From Candidatus Cacconaster equi (GTDB lineage Bacteria; Bacteroidota; Bacteroidia; Bacteroidales; UBA932): a stretch of DNA of 64,000 nucleotides. Position numbers and translations under genes: made by a program. The stretch covers positions 44,323 to 108,322 of the forward strand of contig JAGHSK010000015.1 in NCBI GenBank assembly GCA_018065895.1, in the 5' to 3' direction. Positions 51,642-59,122 of the stretch are shown piece by piece. How positions within the stretch are numbered: the first letter of the stretch is position 1; each line of letters begins with the position of its first letter. The notes under the pieces were generated by a model. That model did not search any database. It saw nothing but the letters and a program-made list of their open reading frames with translations, and was not told the origin of the DNA.

Positions 51642-52823
51642 ATGAAAAACACTTTGCTTGTAAAAAATGTCCTGCATGATGGCAGGAAAACCAATATACT
51701 TGTCGAGGGCAACCGTTTCCGCAATATGGCTGCTCCGGAGGAAACTGTTGCGGATAAAGTCATAGATGCACAGGGAAAGGCGATTCTTCCGCCTTTCTTC
51801 AACACTCACACTCACGCGGCAATGAGTCTGTTGAGGGGCTATGCGGATGATATGCCGCTGTTCAAGTGGCTGAGTGAATACATCTGGCCGTTTGAAAACA
51901 AAATGACTTCGCACGACATATACGAGGGCTCGAAACTGGCTGTCAGGGAGATGATAAAGAGCGGATCCGTTTTCTTCAACGATATGTATTTCGATTTGGA
52001 GGAGACTGTCCGTGCGGTGGATGAATCCGGAATGAGAGCGGCTCTCGGTGTGACTTTCGTGGAGTCGCATTCAAAGAGCCAGCAGGAGGATAAACTGCAG
52101 ATGCTCCGGCATTGGAACGACCCTACAGGCGGCCGCATCCAATTGACCGTCGCTCCGCACGCGATTTATACTGTCAGCGATGAACTCTTCAGAAAATGTG
52201 CTGAGACGGCACACGAAATGAATTTGAAACTGCACGTACACCTGAGCGAGACGGCGAAGGAGGTTGAGGACTGTGTGAGAGAACACGGAATGACTCCTGT
52301 CCGCTATCTGGACTCTCTCGGAGTACTCGGGCCTAACGTAATTGCGGCTCACGTGGTACATGTCGACAGGGAAGAGATGGATATCCTTGCAGAGCGTGGC
52401 GTTACGATTTCGCATTGCCCTTGTTCGAATATGAAGCTCGCTTCCGGAGTCTTCAAGGCAAAGCAGTTGATTGATGCAGGCTGCAAAATCACCATAGGAA
52501 CTGATGGGGACTCTTCCAACAATAATCAGGATATGAGGGAAGAGATGAAATTTGCGGCTCTTCTGGCCAAGATGAGCAGCGGCGATCCGGAGACTTTGCC
52601 TGCCGACGAGGCTTTCAGATGGGCCACGGCTGCGGGAGCTGAGGCATTCGACATTGATTCCGGTGTCATCGCCCAGGGCAAACTAGCCGATTTTATCCTC
52701 GTTGACCTGAATGACGAGAGGATGCGGCCTTGCCACCATCTGGTTTCCAACTGGGTATATTCCGCCGATACCAGTGCGATAGACAAGGTTGTCTGTGATG
52801 GAAAAGTGATTTACGAAAAATAG
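51642..52823 (+). CDS. Amidohydrolase, MTA/SAH deaminase-like (TrzN/Atz group)
   Basis: Predicted zinc-dependent deaminase of methylthioadenosine, S-adenosylhomocysteine or a related purine. The 393-residue protein has the metal site NTHTHAAMSLLRGYADDMPL, LHVHLSETAKEVED, AAHVVHVDREE, the HCPCSNMKLASG segment and TIGTDGDSSNNNQDMREEM with the last metal ligand. Specificity within the family cannot be read directly. It sits after deoC with one base between, in what appears to be a nucleoside/deoxyribose salvage group. Confidence 0.85.
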   Translation: MKNTLLVKNVLHDGRKTNILVEGNRFRNMAAPEETVADKVIDAQGKAILPPFFNTHTHAAMSLLRGYADDMPLFKWLSEYIWPFENKMTSHDIYEGSKLAVREMIKSGSVFFNDMYFDLEETVRAVDESGMRAALGVTFVESHSKSQQEDKLQMLRHWNDPTGGRIQLTVAPHAIYTVSDELFRKCAETAHEMNLKLHVHLSETAKEVEDCVREHGMTPVRYLDSLGVLGPNVIAAHVVHVDREEMDILAERGVTISHCPCSNMKLASGVFKAKQLIDAGCKITIGTDGDSSNNNQDMREEMKFAALLAKMSSGDPETLPADEAFRWATAAGAEAFDIDSGVIAQGKLADFILVDLNDERMRPCHHLVSNWVYSADTSAIDKVVCDGKVIYEK

Positions 52824-52829
52824 CTCAAG

Positions 52830-54038
52830 ATGAATTATATCTTTTTGCTGCTGACTGCCCTGTTCAGCATAACTACGAATCCCGGGGAGGATACCCGGAC
52901 ACAGATGGACATAAGCTGGGGAGCGGATGCCTCCACTGTCAGCAGTTTCGTGATGTATGCTCCGGAAAAGAGTGACTGGAGCAGGGCTCTGCGGGCAGAT
53001 GCCGAAGGCAGATATTGCGCCGTTTATAACAACGTATCTTCAAAAAAGGCCGACGGCACCAATTTCTTTGAGGATGCACGTTTCTTCAAGTATGACCTTT
53101 ATCTCAATGGTTTGAGGCCAAAGACATCCTACAAGTACCGGGTGTATGCAGTATCGGCCCACGGGGATACTTCAGTGAGCGACGTTTATCGCTTCAAAAC
53201 CAGTGGAAGCCGCGTATGGCAGGCCTGCATAATTTCGGATTATCATTGCTATCCTCCGTTGCCGAAGAGAATTGACGCCGCGATGGGTATAATGGATAAA
53301 ATCGAGAGCCGGTACGGATATGACTGGGTGATCAATCTGGGTGATGTTTGCGCATGGGGAGGAAGCTATTCGTTCTGGAGAGGTATGTACGAACAGCGGC
53401 AGTTCAAGGACCATATGTGGGGTGGGGTAAATGGAAACCACGACAATATGACGAGGAACTATGTTCTGACGAATGATTTCTTCAGGAATGCCACCTCCAA
53501 TCCTTTGAACGGCTATGAGGGGGAAGAGGGCGTGTGCTATTGGTTCAAGTACAATGATGCTCTTTTCATAATGCTGAACAATGAGAATATGCGTGATTCA
53601 ACCGGATTCTCCAAGGCTGCCGCCTGGGTTGAAAAGGTGCTTGAAGCCAACGGGGATGCCCGCTATAAAATTGTCTGCGAACACTATCAGTGGTTTTTCG
53701 GCACACGTGGAGAGACATCCCAGTACGGACGGTGGCACGAGATATTCGAAAGATACGGAGTTGACCTGGCTCTCGCAGGAAACAACCATATCTATGTGAG
53801 AGCGCATTCGAATGGAGTGACATATATCCAGACTCCTTCGAGTGACAACGAAAGAGGTCAGGATCCCATCAAGCCGCTTGAGGCCAATGAGGATAAAATA
53901 AACTTCAGATGGAATGAGGGCCCTCATACCGTCGGAGCGATGCACATGAAGGTGACCCCTGCCAGAATGGAACTTATGCTGCTTGACAGAGAGGGAAATA
54001 TGATTGACAGGGTTGTGGTTCCTGCAAGAAAACGATAA
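52830..54038 (+). CDS. Secreted metallophosphoesterase with N-terminal FN3-like domain
   Basis: The 402-residue protein has an N-terminal signal-like segment (FLLLTALFSITT), a beta-sandwich domain similar to that before purple acid phosphatases (DISWGADASTVSSFVMYA), and a calcineurin-like phosphoesterase domain. Its motifs are DYHCYPP, NLGDVCAWGGSY, VNGNHDNM, CEHYQWFFG and GNNHIYVRAH. Two expected ligands vary from the consensus DxH and GHxH, but the GDV and GNHD blocks are intact. Substrate unknown. It is the last gene before the alarmone/partner-switching operon. Confidence 0.82.
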   Translation: MNYIFLLLTALFSITTNPGEDTRTQMDISWGADASTVSSFVMYAPEKSDWSRALRADAEGRYCAVYNNVSSKKADGTNFFEDARFFKYDLYLNGLRPKTSYKYRVYAVSAHGDTSVSDVYRFKTSGSRVWQACIISDYHCYPPLPKRIDAAMGIMDKIESRYGYDWVINLGDVCAWGGSYSFWRGMYEQRQFKDHMWGGVNGNHDNMTRNYVLTNDFFRNATSNPLNGYEGEEGVCYWFKYNDALFIMLNNENMRDSTGFSKAAAWVEKVLEANGDARYKIVCEHYQWFFGTRGETSQYGRWHEIFERYGVDLALAGNNHIYVRAHSNGVTYIQTPSSDNERGQDPIKPLEANEDKINFRWNEGPHTVGAMHMKVTPARMELMLLDREGNMIDRVVVPARKR

Positions 54039-54052
54039 TCAAAAAAAATAGA

Positions 54053-54060
54053 TATATTTG
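54053..54060 (+). promoter_or_regulatory. Candidate -7 box for the alarmone/partner-switching operon
   Basis: TATATTTG ends nine bases before the ATG at 54069. It matches TAnnTTTG; the -33 element is not clear. If used, the transcript begins almost at the start codon. Confidence 0.45.
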
Positions 54061-54068
54061 CCATATCA

Positions 54069-55190
54069 ATGGAGAACTTTGCTGACAAATATGGTTTGGA
54101 TGCACGCAGCTCGATGATAATGAGCCAGTACGTGGGCATGATGCCGTTATTCAAGCGTATGGAGGAGGTTCTCTCCAAGGAGCTTGAACACTTTCTGGCG
54201 CAGAACAATATCTATGTCACCGCGCTTGAGACAAGAGTCAAGACGGAGGAAAGCCTGGCCGGAAAACTGGACAAGAAAGGCTTCAAATATGACACCATCT
54301 TTGATCTGACGGATATAGTCGGGGCACGGGTCATAACTTTTTACACTGATGAAGTTGACAAGATTGCTGCGATGGTGGACCGTATTTTCGAGGTGGACTG
54401 GGTCAATAGCATTGACAAGAGGAAGATGCATCAGCTTGACAGCTTCGGATACAATTCCCTGCACTATATCTGCAGAATTCCGAAAAAGATGTTCTTCGAT
54501 CCGCAATATCCGGAAATCAACGAAATCCGTTTTGAATTGCAGATGAGGACTGCCCTGCAGCACGTATGGGCAACAATCAACCACGACATTGGCTATAAGA
54601 CTGGAATTGAGATTCCAGTGGAGCATCTTCGAAACATAAACCGTCTGGCGGGAATGCTGGAACTGGCTGATGAGCAGTTCAGTGCCATAAGACAGGAATT
54701 CAACGATTATCGCAGGCGCGTGCAGGAACTCGTATCGAGCGGAAACTTCAATGACGTTCCGCTCAATGGCGATACTTTCCGCAGTTATCTGGAGCTCAGG
54801 CCTTTTGACAAACTGTTGAAAAAAATTGCAGCCGTCAATCAGGCGGAGATACACAACTCTTCCGTCACTCCGTATCTGAACGTTCTTTTCGATCTGGGAT
54901 TCAAGACTCTCGGTGAAGTTGACAGGATGATACACGAAAACAGTGAAGATGCATATCAACTGGCTACATTCCAGTTGGCTATGACCGATCTGGATATTAT
55001 CTCATCGACAATTGCAATTCAGGATTTGTGTGAGGTATATATCCTCAAACATGGAGGCGGAGTGGATGCCTTGACAGAAATGTTTGACAAAGTCAACGGA
55101 AAATCGGAAGGGAATTCAATGCGGGCGGAAAGTGTAGTCAATGCAGCAAAACAACTGTCATTCATGAATAGAAAGAAACTCGAAAAATAA
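54069..55190 (+). CDS. RelA/SpoT-domain (p)ppGpp synthetase-like protein
   Basis: The 373-residue protein has a synthetase domain in residues about 35-185: RVKTEESLAGKL, DIVGARVITFYTDEV (D82, G85, R87), FGYNSLHYICRI, and FELQMRTALQHVWATINHD with E156, Q158 and R160. These match the pfam RelA_SpoT synthetase motifs. No HD hydrolase, TGS or ACT domain is attached. The C-terminal 190 residues are helical and not recognised. It resembles a stand-alone alarmone synthetase of an uncommon, longer type. The next gene encodes an HD hydrolase fusion one base away. Confidence 0.82.
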   Translation: MENFADKYGLDARSSMIMSQYVGMMPLFKRMEEVLSKELEHFLAQNNIYVTALETRVKTEESLAGKLDKKGFKYDTIFDLTDIVGARVITFYTDEVDKIAAMVDRIFEVDWVNSIDKRKMHQLDSFGYNSLHYICRIPKKMFFDPQYPEINEIRFELQMRTALQHVWATINHDIGYKTGIEIPVEHLRNINRLAGMLELADEQFSAIRQEFNDYRRRVQELVSSGNFNDVPLNGDTFRSYLELRPFDKLLKKIAAVNQAEIHNSSVTPYLNVLFDLGFKTLGEVDRMIHENSEDAYQLATFQLAMTDLDIISSTIAIQDLCEVYILKHGGGVDALTEMFDKVNGKSEGNSMRAESVVNAAKQLSFMNRKKLEK

Positions 55191-55191
55191 T

Positions 55192-56607
55192 ATGGCAAAT
55201 TCATTTATGGACACATCTTTTCTCGATCGGGCCATCAGGTTCGCAGTAAGCGCCCATGCCAACTCAGAGAGGCGGGGAAAAGGTTTTCCTTACATCGTGC
55301 ATCCACTTGAAGCAATGTCCATCGTTGCAACGATAACGCCTGATGCAGAGCTATTAGCAGCTGCTGCGCTTCATGACACCGTGGAAGATACTGACGTATC
55401 TATAGAACAGATAAGAGCCGAATTCGGGGATAGGGTTGCATCTATCGTGGAGAGCGAGAGCGACAAGCCCGGAGATGTCAATAAAAATGCTGAAGAAACG
55501 TGGCGGGAACGCAAACAGGCTGCAATTGACAGGCTTGCGAGGGCTTCCAGGGACGCCAAGATTGTGGCTATCGGGGACAAACTCTCAAATATGCGCGCCA
55601 TATATAACGATTATATGGCTATTGGAAACAGGTTGTGGAACCGTTTCCATGCGCCGAATGGCATGGCTGACCACGAATGGCATTACAGGGGACTTGCCGA
55701 ATCGCTCGGAGAACTTGCCGATACCCCTGCTTACAAGGAGTTTACCCACCTTATCGACGAGGTTTTCGGCGCAAAGGCCGACTTGATTGATATGTCGGAT
55801 TATGAAGAGAGCGGTGACGGTTTCACCGCAACGAGCTATTTTCATAAGGACGGAGCACGGATGATAAAGTTGTACAACGATTTTATTCCAGTCGCAGTGC
55901 CCCAGAGGGAATTTGACGTATCGCGTTCTCTTCTGAAGATGGGCGTCAGCATCCCTGAAGCTTACCGGCTTGTGACTGACGGAACAAGGATAGGCGTGGA
56001 GTTTGAACGTATTGTCGGAAAGCGCTCTTTCGCAAGGGCAATTTCCCAGGAACCGGAACGTCTTGAGGCTTATTCAAGAAAATTCGCTTCAATGTGCAGG
56101 GAACTCCACTCAAAGGAGTGTGATACGGTGATGTTCAAGCCTGCTGTTGACAGGTTCCGCAACGCTGCAAAAAATTCAAGACGATTCAATGACCAGCAGA
56201 AAAGCAAGATTCTCAGTTTCATTGACAGTATTCCGGATGCGACTACCTGCATTCACGGAGATATGCACATCGGAAATGCGATAATGGCCGGGGACAAGAC
56301 ATACTGGATTGACACTTCCGATTTCGGATACGGACACCCGTATCTTGATCTGGGAATGTATTATTTCATTGCATACGGAACAGATGATGAGGAGATGTGC
56401 AACAAACTTTATCACATTTCGGTTGCACAACTTCGCAAAACTTGGAATATCTTTGTGAAGGAATATTTCGGGGCTGATGCGGACATTGAAGAGATTGAAA
56501 AGATGATTGCCCCTTATGCTGCTCTTTATATGGTCTTTTTTGACCAATATGACAAGCTTTTGCCAGGAATGGCCGAGTATATAGTGAAACATTTGATTGA
56601 AATATGA
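55192..56607 (+). CDS. HD-type (p)ppGpp hydrolase domain fused to an APH-like phosphotransferase domain
   Basis: A 471-residue two-domain protein. Residues about 5-185 match Mesh1/SpoT-type hydrolases with all expected residues: R27/R28, H37 in FPYIVHPLE, H61-D62 and E65-D66 in HDTVEDTD, and D129 and N133 in GDKLSNM. Residues about 210-471 resemble the APH-like kinase family once described in Fibrobacter (TIGR02172, from memory): HGDMHIGNAI (H355, D357) and DTSDFGYGHPYLDLG (D374). It lies one base after the synthetase gene and overlaps the RsbW-like gene by four bases. The kinase half's substrate is unknown. Confidence 0.85.
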   Translation: MANSFMDTSFLDRAIRFAVSAHANSERRGKGFPYIVHPLEAMSIVATITPDAELLAAAALHDTVEDTDVSIEQIRAEFGDRVASIVESESDKPGDVNKNAEETWRERKQAAIDRLARASRDAKIVAIGDKLSNMRAIYNDYMAIGNRLWNRFHAPNGMADHEWHYRGLAESLGELADTPAYKEFTHLIDEVFGAKADLIDMSDYEESGDGFTATSYFHKDGARMIKLYNDFIPVAVPQREFDVSRSLLKMGVSIPEAYRLVTDGTRIGVEFERIVGKRSFARAISQEPERLEAYSRKFASMCRELHSKECDTVMFKPAVDRFRNAAKNSRRFNDQQKSKILSFIDSIPDATTCIHGDMHIGNAIMAGDKTYWIDTSDFGYGHPYLDLGMYYFIAYGTDDEEMCNKLYHISVAQLRKTWNIFVKEYFGADADIEEIEKMIAPYAALYMVFFDQYDKLLPGMAEYIVKHLIEI

Positions 56608-56993
56608 AAATGAGGTTTGACCCGGTTGAAGGCCGGAATGCTGAAATAATTGAAAGCGTAATGAGTTGTGAGGAGATACTGTCCTTGCCGGACGATCTCC
56701 AGTTCAAGGTCCGTCTCTGTACGGAAGAGGTGGAAGAGAACATTCTATGTTATTCCGGATCCACTTGGGTGGAGGTTGGTGTTGACAAGGGTGAGAGCTA
56801 CCTTACTCTTGAATTTCGGGATGGCGGTGTTGAATTCGATCCGCTTGCCAAGGAGGATCCTGACATCAACACTTCAATTGAGGAGAGAAAAGTGGGAGGC
56901 CTCGGCATCTTTTTGTGCAAGCAGATGATGGACTATCTGGAATACAGGTTTGAAGATGGCTGCAATCTCTTCATAATGAAAAAGAAAATATAG
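56604..56993 (+). CDS. RsbW/SpoIIAB-like serine kinase (HATPase_c_2)
   Basis: A 129-residue GHKL ATPase of the anti-sigma factor kinase type. It shows the N box LCTEEVEENILCY, the G1 box RDGGVEFDP, and the G2 loop VGGLGIFLCKQMM, with no membrane segment. Such kinases phosphorylate a STAS-domain antagonist and release or bind their target. Its start overlaps the HD-kinase fusion stop (ATGA). The STAS gene follows 26 bases later, giving the classical kinase-antagonist pair. Confidence 0.88.
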   Translation: MKMRFDPVEGRNAEIIESVMSCEEILSLPDDLQFKVRLCTEEVEENILCYSGSTWVEVGVDKGESYLTLEFRDGGVEFDPLAKEDPDINTSIEERKVGGLGIFLCKQMMDYLEYRFEDGCNLFIMKKKI

Positions 56994-57019
56994 AATCAAC
57001 AAAAAATATCATATATAAA

Positions 57020-57322
57020 ATGGACGTAACAATCACCAAAAACGACGCCAAGACATTTGTCGTATTGAACGGCAGGCTCGACACTACAAACGCAGATCAG
57101 TTCCAGAAGGACATAACGCCGCTTATGGAGGATCCTGCTCCGGACTTTGAAATAGACTGCACTGAAATGCAGTACACTTCCAGCCAGGGGTTGAGAATCT
57201 TCCTGATGCTGCAGAAAAGCGTCTCTTCAAAAGGAGGCAAAATGGTTATGGTCAATATGAAGCCTCAGGTAAAAGAGGTGTTCGACATCACCGGATTTTC
57301 AAACATCATCAAGATAATCTAG
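57020..57322 (+). CDS. STAS-domain anti-anti-sigma factor
   Basis: The 100-residue SpoIIAA/RsbV-like protein has the strands VVLNGRLDTTNADQF and DFEIDCTEMQYTSSQGLRIF. S55 in TSSQG is at the position phosphorylated in SpoIIAA. It should cycle between the RsbW-like kinase and the SpoIIE-type phosphatase of the same operon. The 26-base AT-rich gap before it is the largest in the operon. Confidence 0.9.
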   Translation: MDVTITKNDAKTFVVLNGRLDTTNADQFQKDITPLMEDPAPDFEIDCTEMQYTSSQGLRIFLMLQKSVSSKGGKMVMVNMKPQVKEVFDITGFSNIIKII

Positions 57323-57331
57323 CATACCGCA

Positions 57332-58168
57332 TTGAACGATTCTCTCTACGATTTCAAATCGCAGTCAATCGGTCTCGACTCTGTAGCTAATGCCAGAGAT
57401 TTGGGCGGATATGTTCTTCCTGATGGCAAAGTCATCAGGAAGGGTTTGCTTTTGAGGGGAGGATCACTTGTCGGATTGAGTGACAGGGACAAGGAAATCC
57501 TCCTGAAAAACTATAAACTTTCGACGATTTTTGACTTCAGGACAGAAAATGAGGTGTTGGCTGCTCCGGATAGAAACCTTCCGGGAGTGAGCCATACGTG
57601 GCTTCCTGCTATTGACCCTGAAACTGAGAAAATGGAAGATTTGTCTCTGCCGCACGAGGCGTATTCCAATCTTCCGGCTTATCTTGTCGAGAGTGGAAAT
57701 GCATTCAACACTGCCGTTCAGGAAATTTCCAGGCATATTTACAGCGAAATGGTGCTCAATGAGTACACACAGCTGCAGTATGCCGCATTCATGCAAATCA
57801 TCATTCATGCCGATAAAGGCTCCGTTTATTGGCACTGCTCTCAAGGGAAGGACCGCACGGGATTGGGCTCGGCATTCCTGCTTTCCGCTTTAGGGGCGGA
57901 CAGAGAGCTTGTCATGCAGGATTTTGACATATCGAATGATTTTTACAGGAGTGACATTGACTCGCTTCTTGCTGCACTCCACAAGCAGGGAAATGATCCT
58001 GAGGCGGACAAAGTGATAATGACTTTCATCGGCTGCAATGTGGAGTATTTCCGTAAGGCTTTGGATTTGATAGACGTCAAGTTCGGCAATATGGACAACT
58101 ATTTGCGAGGGCCCTTGTGTGTCAGTGATGACGATATAAAAATATTAAAGGACAGATACCTGGAATAA
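57332..58168 (+). CDS. Tyrosine-protein-phosphatase-like protein (TTG start)
   Basis: The 278-residue protein belongs to the Y_phosphatase3/atypical dual-specificity group: IGLDSVANARDLGGYVLPDG, RKGLLLRGGSL, and the P-loop HCSQGKDRTGLG with nucleophile C169 and R175. No ATG lies near the start of this frame; TTG at 57332, nine bases after the STAS stop, is the best start, so translation is probably coupled and weak. The substrate could be a phosphoprotein, phosphoinositide or nucleotide. Such a phosphatase is not part of known partner-switching modules. Confidence 0.85.
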   Translation: MNDSLYDFKSQSIGLDSVANARDLGGYVLPDGKVIRKGLLLRGGSLVGLSDRDKEILLKNYKLSTIFDFRTENEVLAAPDRNLPGVSHTWLPAIDPETEKMEDLSLPHEAYSNLPAYLVESGNAFNTAVQEISRHIYSEMVLNEYTQLQYAAFMQIIIHADKGSVYWHCSQGKDRTGLGSAFLLSALGADRELVMQDFDISNDFYRSDIDSLLAALHKQGNDPEADKVIMTFIGCNVEYFRKALDLIDVKFGNMDNYLRGPLCVSDDDIKILKDRYLE

Positions 58169-58170
58169 AT

Positions 58171-59115
58171 ATGAAAAAATGCATCATATTGCTTGCGTCG
58201 CTGTTTTTTGCAGTTGATGTATATTCACAGACCATAACGTTCGCTCCCCAGTGGACGCCGCAGGCTCAGTTCGCCGGTTTCTATATGGCGCTTGAAAAGG
58301 GCTATTATGAGAATGAGGGTCTTGACGTGAAAATAGTGCATCCCGGGGTAAATTCGACAACATCATCTGTCAGGATGTTGCTGGAAGGTTCCGCCCAGAT
58401 TGCGGGGCAGCAGCTGATTCAGGCTATAGTAGAGCGTTCCGACGGGATGCCTGTCGTAAATGTGATGCAGATCACACAGCAGAGCGGCTTGTGGTGCGTA
58501 TCCCGGAACCCTATTTCAACGCCGGAAGAGATGAATGGCATGAAGATCGGAAGATGGAAGGTGGGCTTCTCGGAGTTTTGTGACATGCTTGAAAGCTACA
58601 AGGGTATCAAGGTGAATTGGGTTCCTTTCATCAATGGAATAAACTTGTATGTTTTCGGTGCCGTGGATGCTACTCTGTGCTACAGCTACAGTGAGTTCAT
58701 CTCCCTCGAACTTGCCATGGGCAAGATACCTGAAAGCAACATTCTCAAGTTCTCTGATTTCGGATATGTGTGTCCTGAGGATGGGTTGTATGTCACAAAG
58801 GAGTACTATGACAATCATAAGGATATCATCGACAGATTTGTAAGAGCCTCCAAGATGGGCTGGAACTATGTGCGGGATCATCGTGAAGAGGCTGTTGACC
58901 TTTCATTGCGATATTGTCGGGAAAATCACATAGAGACGAACAGGGCCCATCAGTCCATGATGCTTGACGAGTATCTGCGTCTGCAGTGCGACCCTCAGAC
59001 GGGACGAGTTGACTATTCAAAGGTTGCTGAACCGGTTTTCAATGATATTGTAGGAGCCCTGCTTAATACCGGCTACATAACCAACTGGGTTCAATATAAC
59101 GAAACAATTAAATAG
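58171..59115 (+). CDS. NMT1/THI5-like periplasmic substrate-binding protein, without ABC partners
   Basis: The 314-residue secreted protein has a signal peptide (LLASLFFAVDVYSQ) and the NMT1/THI5 fold: TFAPQWTPQAQFAGFYMALE, KGYYENEGLDVKIVHPG, GSAQIAGQQLIQ. Family members bind thiamine precursors, pyrimidines, taurine-like or aromatic ligands. No ABC permease or ATPase gene is present. The next gene encodes a Cache-HAMP-SpoIIE phosphatase seven bases later, so this protein may be the ligand-binding input of that receptor instead of a transporter. Confidence 0.85.
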   Translation: MKKCIILLASLFFAVDVYSQTITFAPQWTPQAQFAGFYMALEKGYYENEGLDVKIVHPGVNSTTSSVRMLLEGSAQIAGQQLIQAIVERSDGMPVVNVMQITQQSGLWCVSRNPISTPEEMNGMKIGRWKVGFSEFCDMLESYKGIKVNWVPFINGINLYVFGAVDATLCYSYSEFISLELAMGKIPESNILKFSDFGYVCPEDGLYVTKEYYDNHKDIIDRFVRASKMGWNYVRDHREEAVDLSLRYCRENHIETNRAHQSMMLDEYLRLQCDPQTGRVDYSKVAEPVFNDIVGALLNTGYITNWVQYNETIK

Positions 59116-59122
59116 AAAAGAA

